Below, one piece after another: positions 25,050-34,057 of a DNA stretch of 64,000 nucleotides (its first letter is position 1; each line of letters starts with the position of its first letter). A program made the translations under genes and the position numbers. The stretch covers positions 868,001 to 932,000 of the forward strand of contig NZ_JAGSYA010000004.1 of assembly GCF_025685395.1 (NCBI RefSeq), written 5' to 3'. The DNA comes from Terriglobus tenax (lineage in GTDB: Bacteria > Acidobacteriota > Terriglobia > Terriglobales > Acidobacteriaceae). Under the pieces are notes generated by a model. That model saw nothing but the letters and a program-made list of their open reading frames with translations, was not told the DNA's origin and did no database searches.

Positions 25050-27488
25050 TTAGTCGCGCACCAGACGCAGCTTGATGCCTGCGCGGAAGGTAAACGGCAG
25101 TCCCGGGTATCCGATGGGGCCGGTGCGCTGCTGGCTGGTCAGGTTGTCGAGCTGCGTGAAGATGTTCACGCTGGGCTTCCACTGGTAGGCAACGTTGGCG
25201 TCGATACGCTGGTAGGCGTAGTCGAGGTTCTTGTTGGGCAGCAGCAGCGTGTTGCCACCGTTGATGTCCGAATAGGACAGGAAGGTGGAGTCATCGCTAC
25301 GTCCCACGAGTGCTCCCTTGAGAGCTGCGGACCATTTGTTCTGGGTCCATTGCAGGGCAAAGAAGCCCGAGTGGGTGGGACGGCGGAAGGGACGCTGGCC
25401 GACCAGAGGTGAGGTAGCACCAATGGCGATGCCGGGAAGATTCGGGTTGGTGGTGGCCAGGCCCGCGGCGACTGCATCGCCTGAAAGCGAGCGCTGCACG
25501 GTGGCGTCCAGGAAGGTGTAGCCTCCGCGTGCAAACCAGTGGCTGGTCAGCTTCCACTCGCTCTCGGCCTCAAGCCCCTGCGCGCGGTAGGCGAGCGAGT
25601 TCAGGTCGGCTCCATAGATGGAGTAGGCGATGCTGGACGGAATGCCGAAGTCGTTGATCAGCGTGCCCGCGTCCACGTATTCGATCTGGTGATCGAACTG
25701 CGTGTGGAAGTAGCTGAGCTTGATGATGCCGCGCTGGCTGAGCAGGCTTTGTTCCACACCACCCTCATAGCTGCGCGAGCGCAGGGCGTTCATCGGCGTG
25801 ACGTGGTAGGTGCTGATGGCCGCCGTATTCCCGGAGTTGATGAGGAGTTGATAGAGCGAGGAAAACTGCTCGGTCAAGGTGGGCTCCTGTACGCCCTTGG
25901 AGAAGTTGAAGCGCACCTTCGTGCCATGGGCAAAGCCGTTGCCGGGAGCGACCGGGTACCAGGCGATACCGAACTTGGGCACTCCGACCAGGCCGAAGAG
26001 AGCGTTCTTTTCGATCTCTCCGCCGAGCGAGTAGAAGACGCGGCTGGCGAAGTCGCCCTGCATCTGCAGTGTGTAGCCATAGTTGCCGCGATTAGCCTTA
26101 TTAAAGGTTCCGTAGGCCGAGTTCTTGTAGATACCGCGCTCATCCTCATAACGGAAGGCACCCAGAACGGCGAGGTGCTGCGAGAAGCGGAAGTCGGTCT
26201 GGTAGTAGAGCTGGTCGCGGTTGCTGACCTGGTCAGAGCGCGTGGGGTACGCGAGGTCGTAATCCATGGCCGCACGACCTGTTGCCGAGTAGCCGTTGGC
26301 TCCGGCGATGGTCATGACGTTGCCGTAATAGGTGGTGTAACCAAAGCTGGTGACCGGAGTTCCCACAGGCGAGTACTGGAAGAGCTGCTCGCGCTTACGG
26401 GTGACGCCGTAGCGCACCAGGTTGTGCCAGGCCGTCGTGGTCTGGTGATCGAGCGATATGCCGGAGATCAGGATCTGGTCAGCCTGTTTGGAGTTGTCAG
26501 AGATGCCGAAGAAGTCATGCGCGTTCGGCACACCGACAGCCGCGGTGGTGTTGCGCAGCGTGAAGCGCAGGGATGTCTTCGCTCCGAGCGCGAGGCCGAT
26601 GTTCGCCGCCGAGGTTGCATTGTGATAGCGGTTGCCGGGCAGAGCGTTCGACGAATCCACACGCGAGAAGCCGAGCAGGTAATCAAGCTGCCGCGCTGTA
26701 CCGCTCAGGTCGCCCTGGTTGCGCCAGGTATGGAAGTTGCCGGCGTCGCCCGTGTAGTTCAGCACCGGGCGGATGGTGGTTCCCTGCCGTGTTGCAAGTC
26801 GAACGGCGCTGGCCGTGGCGCCGGAGCCGACGGTGACGCTGTCCGGGCCACGATGTACTTCGATCTTGTCCAGGGCAAAGCTGGAGAGGTTGCCGTAGTC
26901 GAAGCGGCCGCCCATGTCCTCGGCGGGAATGCCGTCGATGGTGACGCGGTTGCCGTCGGACTGGCCACCGCGTACAAACTGCGAGGTCTGGCCGCCCATC
27001 TGTCCGCTCTGCACCATCTGGACGCCGGGCATCAGGCGCATCTCTTCCGTGATGCTGTAACGCGGCCACAAGGCGTCGGGCTGGATGAGGCTGACGGAGG
27101 AGTTTGTCTGCGACAGCGTTGTCGGCAGGCCGGTGGCCGTTACGGTGACTTCGTCCTGGCGCTCGCTGACGCGGAGGGCCACGTTCTGCTCAAGCACATC
27201 GAGACGTCCACCGTAGAAGCTCTGGGAGGGCGTGGTAGCAAAGCCGGGGCTGCCCGTCAGCAGAAGAAAGCGGCCGGCCTCCGACGAGCGAACTTCATAC
27301 TCGCCATCGGTGCCGCTGACGGCGGTGGCCACGACATTGCGGCCAAGCAGGAGCTGTACGCGGGCGCCAGCAACACCGGCGCCGAGCTGGTTGGTAACAC
27401 GTCCGCGCACCACAACGGCATGAGCCGCTGACGCAGACAACAACATGGCAAGAAGGGCCGCGCACACGCGGCCTGCAGGAATAGTCAT
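25050..27488 (-). CDS. TonB-dependent receptor, probably for cobalamin/corrinoid
   Basis: An 812-residue outer-membrane receptor: signal peptide (VCAALLAMLLSASAAHA), a short carboxypeptidase-regulatory-like domain (VRGRVTNQLGAGVAGARVQLL), a plug (YSITEEMRLMPGVQMVQSG, FVRGGQSDGNRVTIDGIP, FALDKIEVHRGPDSVTVGSGA) and a barrel closing with PFTFRAGIKLRLVRD. Its leader holds a cobalamin riboswitch, so repression by vitamin B12 and uptake of a corrinoid are strongly indicated. It is longer than E. coli BtuB because of the extra N-terminal domain. GAGGAG lies three bases before the ATG, a tight spacing. No other B12 uptake genes are in the window. Confidence 0.88.
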   Translation of the reverse strand: MTIPAGRVCAALLAMLLSASAAHAVVVRGRVTNQLGAGVAGARVQLLLGRNVVATAVSGTDGEYEVRSSEAGRFLLLTGSPGFATTPSQSFYGGRLDVLEQNVALRVSERQDEVTVTATGLPTTLSQTNSSVSLIQPDALWPRYSITEEMRLMPGVQMVQSGQMGGQTSQFVRGGQSDGNRVTIDGIPAEDMGGRFDYGNLSSFALDKIEVHRGPDSVTVGSGATASAVRLATRQGTTIRPVLNYTGDAGNFHTWRNQGDLSGTARQLDYLLGFSRVDSSNALPGNRYHNATSAANIGLALGAKTSLRFTLRNTTAAVGVPNAHDFFGISDNSKQADQILISGISLDHQTTTAWHNLVRYGVTRKREQLFQYSPVGTPVTSFGYTTYYGNVMTIAGANGYSATGRAAMDYDLAYPTRSDQVSNRDQLYYQTDFRFSQHLAVLGAFRYEDERGIYKNSAYGTFNKANRGNYGYTLQMQGDFASRVFYSLGGEIEKNALFGLVGVPKFGIAWYPVAPGNGFAHGTKVRFNFSKGVQEPTLTEQFSSLYQLLINSGNTAAISTYHVTPMNALRSRSYEGGVEQSLLSQRGIIKLSYFHTQFDHQIEYVDAGTLINDFGIPSSIAYSIYGADLNSLAYRAQGLEAESEWKLTSHWFARGGYTFLDATVQRSLSGDAVAAGLATTNPNLPGIAIGATSPLVGQRPFRRPTHSGFFALQWTQNKWSAALKGALVGRSDDSTFLSYSDINGGNTLLLPNKNLDYAYQRIDANVAYQWKPSVNIFTQLDNLTSQQRTGPIGYPGLPFTFRAGIKLRLVRD

Positions 27489-27525
27489 AGACTCCTCGGT
27501 TCCCCCTCGGAACGTTGGCTAATCA

Positions 27526-27717
27526 CAGTGAAACCGGTCTCCTGACTTACGCATTCCAGCAGCACTCGATGATGTTTCCCTTCCCGCGCCTTGGCAGTGG
27601 GAAACACCTGGCTGTTGATCGCCTCTCCGAAGGGATGACTGTCCATGGGAGAGACGTGCGCTTACAGTTGCGGGGCAGTGGCGGAGTTTCACCGCGCTTC
27701 CCGAACATTTCACCGCG
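27526..27717 (-). promoter_or_regulatory. Cobalamin (adenosylcobalamin) riboswitch
   Basis: Read on the minus strand, the core elements appear in order: a closing-stem strand GGTGAAA, then CGGGAAGCGCGGTGAAACTC, the CCACTGCCCCGCAACTGTAA core, variable hairpins, and the B12 box GTCAGGAGACC with a pairing partner TTTCAC for the outer stem. It ends about 37 bases before the start codon of the TonB receptor, and the intervening ACGTTCCGAGGGGGAACC can fold into an expression-platform hairpin next to the GAGGAG box. Transport control by cobalamin is the established role of this class. Confidence 0.92.
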
Positions 27718-27791
27718 TCGATTTTCTTAGAGACACAGGGCAAGACCCTGCGAAGATCACTCGGCACAGTTGCTCGCGTGTACTGCTGATT

Positions 27792-28538
27792 TTACACGGC
27801 GTTCAACGGCTGAGCCGTCAACATCTGCTTGACGCGGGCCACGTCCTCGCGCGAGGTGATGCGGATAAACTCGCGCTCCTCGTCTCCCATCGAGATCCGG
27901 CTGCCGGCTACCGCCGAGCCACGGAACGATCCATGCAGGCAGTCCACGCCGGAAATATCCCACAGCCGCTTGGCATTGCGAACCGTTACCCCGGAGCCGC
28001 CGATCAGCCTGATGCGGCCTGCCGCCTGGCGGACGAGCGAGGTGACCGTCTCCATGCCCTGCTCCATCAGGGCGTCTCCGCCCGAGGTCAGCACCTCATC
28101 GACGCCGCACGCGATCAGGTCTTCCAGAGACTCCTCAAGATCGGCGCTGACATCGAAGGCGCGGTGGAAGACCACCTTCATGGGCCGCGAACGCTCCACC
28201 ATCTCCAGCGTGTGCTTCACGTCGATGGTGTTGTTTCCGGTCAACAGGCCGAAGACGACGCCCTGAGCGCCAACTTCTTTGCAGCCCTCAATATCCATGC
28301 GCATCACCGTCAGTTCTTCCTCGGTGTACACAAAGCCGCCGGCACGCGGGCGGATCATCACGTGGATGGGAACTTCGCTGACCTGCAGAGCCGCGCCGAT
28401 AAAGCCGATGCTTGGTGTCAGGCCACCATCCGCCAGTGCCGAGCACAGTTCGATGCGGTCAGCTCCGCCCTCAAGGGCGGCATTCAACGACGCTGTCGAA
28501 TCGACGGCAACTTCAAGCTGGACCGGACGCTGCTGCAT
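27792..28538 (-). CDS. cutC: CutC family protein
   Basis: A 248-residue TIM-barrel protein of the usual CutC length. Family blocks are EVAVDS, GADRIELCSALADGGLTPS, IRPRAGGFVYTEEE, FHRAFD, LTSGG and IGGSGVTVRNAK. CutC was linked to copper homeostasis in E. coli, but the role is disputed and the enzymatic activity is not settled. The ATG at 28538 is chosen because it gives the family start and a GGGAG box lies eleven bases upstream; earlier in-frame ATGs have none. Its 3' end faces the riboswitch leader. Confidence 0.92.
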   Translation of the reverse strand: MQQRPVQLEVAVDSTASLNAALEGGADRIELCSALADGGLTPSIGFIGAALQVSEVPIHVMIRPRAGGFVYTEEELTVMRMDIEGCKEVGAQGVVFGLLTGNNTIDVKHTLEMVERSRPMKVVFHRAFDVSADLEESLEDLIACGVDEVLTSGGDALMEQGMETVTSLVRQAAGRIRLIGGSGVTVRNAKRLWDISGVDCLHGSFRGSAVAGSRISMGDEEREFIRITSREDVARVKQMLTAQPLNAV

Positions 28539-28712
28539 TGACGCAAGATCTCCCATTGGCGCTACTCGAGCGACCAGAAGAGCACACTCTACAGGCCGCT
28601 GCAAGGATGGGGTGCCGCAGACGTAACGGGACCGCAATGTCTGCAGATGCACAAAAGAAAGCTTCCGCCGCCTGCGATCGATTCACCGCAAACGGCGGAA
28701 GGCCTGCAACAC

Positions 28713-29810
28713 TTACTCCACCACGACGGACTTTACGAGATTGCGTGGCTTGTCCACATCAATGCCGCGGCCAATGGCCATGAAGTACGCGAACAACTGC
28801 AGCGGCACCACTTCCAGGATGGGCAGCAGGTGTTCCGGAGCCGCGGGGACTTCAACGATGGCATCCGCCAGACCAGCCACCTGCGCATCGCCTTCATTGG
28901 CGACGGCAAAGATAGGCGCGCCCTGCGTGCGCATGTCCTGCATCAGCTGGAGCACCTTCTCATAGCGCTGGACGCTTTCAGCATCGTTGCGGTCGACGGT
29001 GGCAATCATGACGAGCGGGGTCTTGCTGCCGACCAGGGCGTTGGGGCCGTGCTTCAGCTCGCCGCTTGGGTAGCCTTCGGCGTGGATATAGCTGCTCTCC
29101 TTCAGCTTCAGAGCGCCTTCACGCGCAATGGCGTAATGGACTCCGCGGCCCAGGAAGAGGAAGGTCTCCGCAGCCTGCAGACGGCCTGCGGCAACCGCAA
29201 CCACCTGCTGCCAGCGAGGCAGCCATACACGCATCTGCGCGATCAGCCCGGGTACAACCGTATCGACTCCGAGGACAGGCAGGTTGCGCTGCTTCGCAGC
29301 CTGATCGGCCAGCGAGGCCAGCAGCAGAAGCTGCGTGGTGAAGCTCTTGGTGGCCGGGATGGCTTTTTCGACACCGGCCTGCGTGGTCAGGGCCACATCC
29401 GCCTCACGCGCCATCGACGAGGTGGCGACGTTGGTGATGGCCAGGGTCTTCTGGCCCATCTCCTTAGCCTTGCGCAGGGCGGCCAGGGTGTCGGCGGTCT
29501 CACCTGACTGGGAAACAACGATCACAGCGGCCTGCTTCAGGCGGGCTTCACTGCGGTAAACATACTCGCTGGCGTACTCCACATCCACGTGGATGCCGGC
29601 GCGGTCCTCCAGGATCAACTCAGCGACAAGACCCGCGTGGCGGCTGGAACCGCTCGCTGCGATCACAATCTCCTGTACTCCCTCAAGCCACTGCCGCACG
29701 GGCGCGAGCGCGCTCTCGTTATAGGCAGACAGCGTACGATCCAGCGCATCAGGTTGCTCGAAGATCTCCTTCAGCATCCAGTGCGGAAAGCCATTCAGTC
29801 CATCTTGCAT
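28713..29810 (-). CDS. SIS-domain sugar-phosphate isomerase/deaminase (GlmS C-terminal-like)
   Basis: 365 residues with two SIS domains: the first has SGSSRHAGLVAE and VSQSGETADT, the second REGALKLKESSYIHAEGYPSGE and LKHGPNALV, ending PRNLVKSVVVE. This is the isomerase half of glucosamine-6-phosphate synthase without the glutaminase domain, so it cannot make GlcN6P from glutamine; such stand-alone proteins are usually glucosamine-6-phosphate or related amino-sugar deaminases/isomerases (NagB-II, AgaS). The divergent DeoR repressor fits catabolic control. GAGGTG lies five bases before the ATG. Confidence 0.88.
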   Translation of the reverse strand: MQDGLNGFPHWMLKEIFEQPDALDRTLSAYNESALAPVRQWLEGVQEIVIAASGSSRHAGLVAELILEDRAGIHVDVEYASEYVYRSEARLKQAAVIVVSQSGETADTLAALRKAKEMGQKTLAITNVATSSMAREADVALTTQAGVEKAIPATKSFTTQLLLLASLADQAAKQRNLPVLGVDTVVPGLIAQMRVWLPRWQQVVAVAAGRLQAAETFLFLGRGVHYAIAREGALKLKESSYIHAEGYPSGELKHGPNALVGSKTPLVMIATVDRNDAESVQRYEKVLQLMQDMRTQGAPIFAVANEGDAQVAGLADAIVEVPAAPEHLLPILEVVPLQLFAYFMAIGRGIDVDKPRNLVKSVVVE

Positions 29811-29855
29811 TGCATCACCTCAAAAGTGAGTATATCGAGTCTATTTAATCAGTCG

Positions 29856-29888
29856 TTTGCCGAAAATGGGTTTATTTGCCCTGAAATG
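29856..29888. promoter_or_regulatory. Candidate DeoR operator, direct repeat
   Basis: TTTGCCGAAAATG (29856-29868) and TTTGCCCTGAAATG (29875-29888) repeat with a period of 19 bases in the 132-base spacer between the SIS gene and the DeoR gene. DeoR-family sites are commonly tandem repeats in divergent promoters. Assignment is inference. Confidence 0.45.
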
Positions 29889-29942
29889 ATCAAAAACTCC
29901 GGCCATTTGGATAAGAACGGTATAAGCTGGTTCGAAATCAGT

Positions 29943-30728
29943 ATGTCCACCAAGACCGAAGAGCGCGCCGAGCGCATCATGAAACTCCTGTTGCGCAAGG
30001 GAGATATCTCTGTTGAGGAACTTGTCGCGACGGTTGGCACCTCTGCCCCATCCATTCGCCGTGACCTCACCCGGCTGGAGAAACGTGGCCTCATCCGCCG
30101 CACCCATGGCGGCGCCACGCTGGTGGAACCGCTGCTGTATGAGCCCTTCCGCTACGACATCAGCTTCCAGTCGCGCGAGGGCCAGTTTGCCGAGGAGAAG
30201 CGCCGCATCGGGCTGGCCGCGGCAGAGCTGATTGAAGAGAACGAAACCATCGGCCTGAACGCTGGAACAACGACCACGCAGATTGGCCGCGCCCTGCGCC
30301 ACCGCCGCAATATCTCGGTGGTGACCAACGCCATCAACATCGGCATGGAGCTATGCAACCAGCCGGGCATCAAGACCTCGCTGACCGGCGGCCTGCTTGC
30401 GTGGGCGTGGGCGTTTTCGCTCAGCGGACAGGCCACGCTGGACTTTCTGAACACGGTGTACATGGACAAGGTCTTCCTGGGTGTGACCGGGGTCGACCTG
30501 GAGCGTGGCGCCACCACACGCGAGCAGGAAGAGGCGCTTGTCTTCCGGGCCATGGCTCGCCAGGCCAAGCAGGTGATCGTGGTGGCTGAATCCAGCAAGT
30601 TCGGGAAGGTGTCTCCGGCGTTTGTTTCGCCTTTGGAAGACATCGACGTGCTGATCACGGATACCGGGCTGCCGGAGTCGGTGGCGGAGCAGTATGCGGC
30701 GAAGGATATTCAGGTGATCCGGGTTTAG
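29943..30728 (+). CDS. DeoR/GlpR-type transcriptional repressor
   Basis: 261 residues, normal DeoR length. N-terminal winged helix (AERIMKLLLRKGDISVEELVA, SAPSIRRDLTRLEKRGLIRRTHGGATL) and a C-terminal sugar-phosphate sensing domain (ETIGLNAGTTTTQIGRAL, VVTNAINIGMEL, FLGVTGVDLERGATT). It is divergent from the SIS-domain sugar-phosphate gene, whose substrate or product is the likely effector. The ATG at 29943 begins the HTH; the longer frame overlaps the neighbour and is rejected. No good ribosome site is seen. Confidence 0.9.
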   Translation: MSTKTEERAERIMKLLLRKGDISVEELVATVGTSAPSIRRDLTRLEKRGLIRRTHGGATLVEPLLYEPFRYDISFQSREGQFAEEKRRIGLAAAELIEENETIGLNAGTTTTQIGRALRHRRNISVVTNAINIGMELCNQPGIKTSLTGGLLAWAWAFSLSGQATLDFLNTVYMDKVFLGVTGVDLERGATTREQEEALVFRAMARQAKQVIVVAESSKFGKVSPAFVSPLEDIDVLITDTGLPESVAEQYAAKDIQVIRV

Positions 30729-30740
30729 GTTTGCGGCTGT

Positions 30741-30778
30741 CGAACCCACCCTAGCGTTGTGAGAATGGGGCACGCGAG
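30741..30778 (+). repeat. Dispersed repeat family 1, copy D
   Basis: CGAACCCACCCTAGCGTTGT then GAGAATGGGGCACGCG, lying in the short gap between convergent deoR and rlmN genes. It matches copies at 194-229 and 18276-18313. Confidence 0.65.
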
Positions 30779-30788
30779 GTTGTGTTCG

Positions 30789-31976
30789 CTACTGGATGGT
30801 GACCAGACGTTCGTCGTCCATCGTGCGTTTCAGTTGTCCGCAGGCGGCGTAGATGTCGCGGCCGCGGGGGCGACGGATGTAAGCGGGAATGCCGCCGTCG
30901 CGCAGCGTCTGCTGGAAGAGAGCGACATGCTCGTCGTCGGGCTGGGAGAAAGGCATGTGCGGGCCGGGGTTCCAGACGATGAGGTTTACCTTGGCGCGGA
31001 GTCCGCGTAATAGCTGGATGACCTCACGGGCGTTCTCTACGCCGTCGTTCACACCACCCAGAAGCACATACTCAAAGGTGATGCGTTCGCGTGGTCGCAA
31101 CGGAATCTCGCGGATGGTGTTCAGCAGAACACCGATGGGCCACTTGCGGTTGATCGGCATGACCGCCGCTCGGACCTTGTCGTTCGAGCCGTTGAGGCTG
31201 ATGGCCAGCTTGGGCCGCACCGGCTCCTGCATGTAGCGGTTGATGCCGTGCAGAATGCCCGAGGTCGACACCGTCATGCGGGACTCCGGAATGCCCATGG
31301 GGCCAACGAGCAGGCGAACCGAATCCATGAAGTTGTCGAAGTTGTGGAAGGGCTCGCCCTGTCCCATGAAGACGAGGTTGACGCGGTCTTTGCCAACCTG
31401 CATGGACTGGCGGTTGAGCACCAGGGCGACCTGTCCGGCGATCTCGCCGGCGGTGAGGTTACGGCGCAGACCCAGCTTGCCGGTAAGGCAGAACTGGCAG
31501 TTAACCGCACATCCGACCTGGCTGGAGATGCAGATGGTGCCTCGCTTGTAATCGTCCGTGGGAGCGGCTTCCTCTTCTTCTTCGGCTGCGGGAGTACCGT
31601 CGCCGCGTTCGCCGCCGTCGCCTTCCGGCATCCAGACGGTTTCAACCGTCTCGCCATCGGCGAGCTTGACCAGGTAGCGCTCCGTACCGTCGATGGACTT
31701 CGCGACGAGGGAGACATCCGGCAGACCGACGACCCATCCGGCGGCCTTCATTTTCTCCCTCACGGCAACGGGCAGGGTGGAGATTTCGTCGATCGTCTCC
31801 ACGCGCTGGCGGTAGAGGGCGTCGTGGAGTTGCTTGGCGCGATAGAGGGGCTGGCGGAAGCTCTCGACCAGGGCAGTCAGGTCTTTCAGCGTCAGGCCAA
31901 AAAGCGCGCTCCGCTCCGGGGACTGCCCCTGTGCGGTAAGTTCTTCATTCTGCGCGGCCTGTGTCCCGTCTTCCAT
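30789..31976 (-). CDS. rlmN: 23S rRNA (adenine2503-C2)-methyltransferase RlmN
   Basis: A radical-SAM dual-specificity methyltransferase of about 395 residues. The iron-sulfur motif is CAVNCQFC, followed by NLVFMGQGEPFHNFDN, SGILHGI, LAISLNG, FEYVLLGGVND and VNLIVWNPG; the C-terminal Cys of the RRPRGRDIYAACGQL motif is the resolving residue. An extra acidic stretch (about 25 residues, GDGGERGDG through EEEEEAAP) is inserted just before the ICISSQVGC segment. The ATG at 31976 is preferred; a GTG at 32000 would add eight residues. Divergent from the M16 peptidase. Confidence 0.93.
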   Translation of the reverse strand: MEDGTQAAQNEELTAQGQSPERSALFGLTLKDLTALVESFRQPLYRAKQLHDALYRQRVETIDEISTLPVAVREKMKAAGWVVGLPDVSLVAKSIDGTERYLVKLADGETVETVWMPEGDGGERGDGTPAAEEEEEAAPTDDYKRGTICISSQVGCAVNCQFCLTGKLGLRRNLTAGEIAGQVALVLNRQSMQVGKDRVNLVFMGQGEPFHNFDNFMDSVRLLVGPMGIPESRMTVSTSGILHGINRYMQEPVRPKLAISLNGSNDKVRAAVMPINRKWPIGVLLNTIREIPLRPRERITFEYVLLGGVNDGVENAREVIQLLRGLRAKVNLIVWNPGPHMPFSQPDDEHVALFQQTLRDGGIPAYIRRPRGRDIYAACGQLKRTMDDERLVTIQ

Positions 31977-32080
31977 CTCGTGCAAATCCCCTCTTCTCAC
32001 TCTAACGCCTCGGCGTCCGTCTTATGAAACAATAGCCGTTTCCGCCCCTATCCGGGCGTTTGCCGCGTAAGGAGCACCAT

Positions 32081-33406
32081 TTGTCCCTGGACATCACCCT
32101 GGCTGAAAACGCAACGACAGCTACCTCCGGCCATCCGGCCCGCAATATCCGCAAAACCCGCCTTGCCAACGGCCTCCTGGTCCTGACCGAACGCATGCCG
32201 CACCTCCGCTCCGTATCGATGGGCGTGTGGGTGGGCAGCGGCTCGCGTGATGAGTCGCCGGAGCTGAACGGCATCTCCCACTTTGTGGAGCATATGGTCT
32301 TCAAGGGCACCACCTCGCGCAGCGCGCAGCAGATTGCCCGCGAAGTGGACGCCATTGGCGGCAATCTGGATGCCTTTACCGGCAAGGAGACGGTCTGCTT
32401 CAACATCAAGGTGCTGGATACGAATGTTCCGGCCGCGCTGGATGTACTGGCCGACCTGGTGCTGCACCCGACCTTCACGCCGGAAGACATTGCACGGGAA
32501 CAGTCCGTCATCCTGGAAGAGATCAAGATGGACGAGGACAACCCGGACTACCTGGTCCACGAGGTGTTCACCCAGAACTTCTGGAAGCATGACGCGCTGG
32601 GACGTCCGATCCTGGGAACGAACAAGACGGTCTCCTCCTTTGACCAGCAGGTGGTCTTCGACTTCTACGCCAGCCGGTTCACGGCGGCGAATATGGTCTT
32701 CTCGGCGGCGGGAAACCTGGACCATGACAAGTTTGTGGCCATGGTGGAGCAGCACTTCTCTGCCCTGTCGGCCACCTCGAACGCCCTGCCCGGCCGCGCA
32801 AAGCCGGAGGCACAGCCGCATGTGACCCTGAAGAATAAAAAGTCGCTGGAACAGGTACAGATCTGCATGGGCGTTGCAGCGCCGGCCGTGGCCTCGCAAC
32901 TGCGGTATCCCGTGTATCTGTTGAACACGATTCTGGGCGGAGGCATGAGCTCGCGGCTGTTCCAGACTATCCGCGAGGACCGTGGGCTGGCCTACAGCAT
33001 TTACTCGGAGATGAACCCGTTCCGCGATACCGGATCGCTGTGCGTCTATGCCGGCACCTCACCGGACAAGGCGCGGGAGGCCGTCCTGCTGACGGTTGCC
33101 GAGTTCCGGCGTCTTAAAGAAGAGCTGGTCACCGAAGACGAGTTGCAGCGCGCCAAGAACCAGTTGAAAGGCAACATCGTGTTGGGTCTGGAATCTTCTT
33201 CGAGCCGTATGGCCAATCTTGCCCGCCAGCAGATGTACTTCGAGCGCTTCTTCACCGTGGACGAGATTATTGACCAGGTAGAGGCCGTGACACGCGAAGA
33301 CCTGCAGGTGCTGGCGCGGGAGCTCTTCCACCAGGACACGATCGCGCTGACGCTGCTTGGCAATCTTGACGGTACTGATATTCAACGCAGCGATCTGGCC
33401 TGCTAA
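32081..33406 (+). CDS. M16 family zinc peptidase
   Basis: 441 residues of the pitrilysin/insulinase family (processing-peptidase-like). The inverted zinc motif HFVEH with VFKGT, the third ligand Glu in EVDAIGGNLDAFTGKE and the C-terminal inactive half with GGGMSSRLFQTIREDRGLAYSI are clear. Probably a cytoplasmic or periplasmic oligopeptidase; no signal peptide is visible. The TTG at 32081 is preferred as start because TAAGGAG ends six bases before it; another TTG at 32060 lies before that box. A pilin-like gene follows after 20 bases. Confidence 0.9.
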   Translation: MSLDITLAENATTATSGHPARNIRKTRLANGLLVLTERMPHLRSVSMGVWVGSGSRDESPELNGISHFVEHMVFKGTTSRSAQQIAREVDAIGGNLDAFTGKETVCFNIKVLDTNVPAALDVLADLVLHPTFTPEDIAREQSVILEEIKMDEDNPDYLVHEVFTQNFWKHDALGRPILGTNKTVSSFDQQVVFDFYASRFTAANMVFSAAGNLDHDKFVAMVEQHFSALSATSNALPGRAKPEAQPHVTLKNKKSLEQVQICMGVAAPAVASQLRYPVYLLNTILGGGMSSRLFQTIREDRGLAYSIYSEMNPFRDTGSLCVYAGTSPDKAREAVLLTVAEFRRLKEELVTEDELQRAKNQLKGNIVLGLESSSSRMANLARQQMYFERFFTVDEIIDQVEAVTREDLQVLARELFHQDTIALTLLGNLDGTDIQRSDLAC

Positions 33407-33426
33407 ACTCCAAACGCAGAGGAACT

Positions 33427-33948
33427 ATGAATACGAAGTCTATGTCTGGCCGCCTGAAGCGCTCGAACGAACGCGGATTCTCGCTGGTAGAACTGCTGAT
33501 CGTGATGTCGGTCATCCTGATCCTGATGACTCTGGCCATTCCCCAGTTGACCAAGATCCGCCGCAAGGCAAATGAGACCTCGGCCATCCAGTCGGTGCGC
33601 GCGATTGCGCAGGCGGAGCAGATGTACCAGTCGAACTATCCGGCCAATGGCTTTGCCTGCTCGCTCTCCGCGCTGGGCGGCGAGGATGCGTCGGGCGCGG
33701 CCAGCCCGACCTCGGCGCACCTGCTGCCGTCAGACCTCTCGGCCGGCGTGAAGGCGGGCTACACCTTCGCCATTACCAACTGCACCAAGGTGACGGTGAA
33801 CAACACGGACCAGTACACCTCGTATGAGATCACCGCTGTTCCGCAGCAGGTAGGCAAGACAGGCGACCGCGGCTTCTGCTCGGATGAGTCGCAGCAGGTG
33901 AAGTATGACCCTGCTGGTGGAACAGCCTGCACGGCTCCGGTGCAGTAA
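33427..33948 (+). CDS. Type IV pilin-like protein
   Basis: 173 residues with a class III (prepilin) signal: the basic leader ends in G17, followed by FSLVELLIVMSVILIL with the conserved Glu at position 5 of the mature protein. The C-terminal part is a globular domain with several Cys (ACSLSALGG, NCTKV, GFCSDE) that could form a disulfide loop. Could be a type IV pilus subunit or a type II secretion pseudopilin; no other pilus gene is in the window. AGAGGAA lies three bases before the ATG. Probably co-transcribed with the M16 gene. Confidence 0.9.
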   Translation: MNTKSMSGRLKRSNERGFSLVELLIVMSVILILMTLAIPQLTKIRRKANETSAIQSVRAIAQAEQMYQSNYPANGFACSLSALGGEDASGAASPTSAHLLPSDLSAGVKAGYTFAITNCTKVTVNNTDQYTSYEITAVPQQVGKTGDRGFCSDESQQVKYDPAGGTACTAPVQ

Positions 33949-33965
33949 GAAGAGATTGCTTCGAG

Positions 33966-33996
33966 AAAAGAGCCCGCCGATGGCGGGCTCTTTTTG
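33966..33996 (+). terminator. Rho-independent terminator after pilin-like gene
   Basis: A 13-base-pair stem (33966-33978 with 33982-33994) with a three-base loop and a T-run at 33991-33995. Confidence 0.9.
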
Positions 33997-34010
33997 TTTT
34001 GGGAAGCGGC

Positions 34011-34050
34011 CCCCTTTCGTTGCGCTACGGGATAACAAACAAGAAAAACA
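34011..34050 (+). repeat. Dispersed repeat family 2, copy I
   Basis: Contains TTTCGTTGCGCTACGGGATA followed by ACAAACAAGAAA. The second part is identical to that of 48829-48870 and the first part resembles 41857-41882 and 45724-45753. Confidence 0.55.
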
Positions 34051-34057
34051 GATACGA

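Noticed and set aside
25539-27431. 630-codon open frame on the plus strand
   Set aside because: Antisense of the cobalamin-controlled TonB receptor; composition is Val/Ala/Gly/Arg-rich as in shadow frames.
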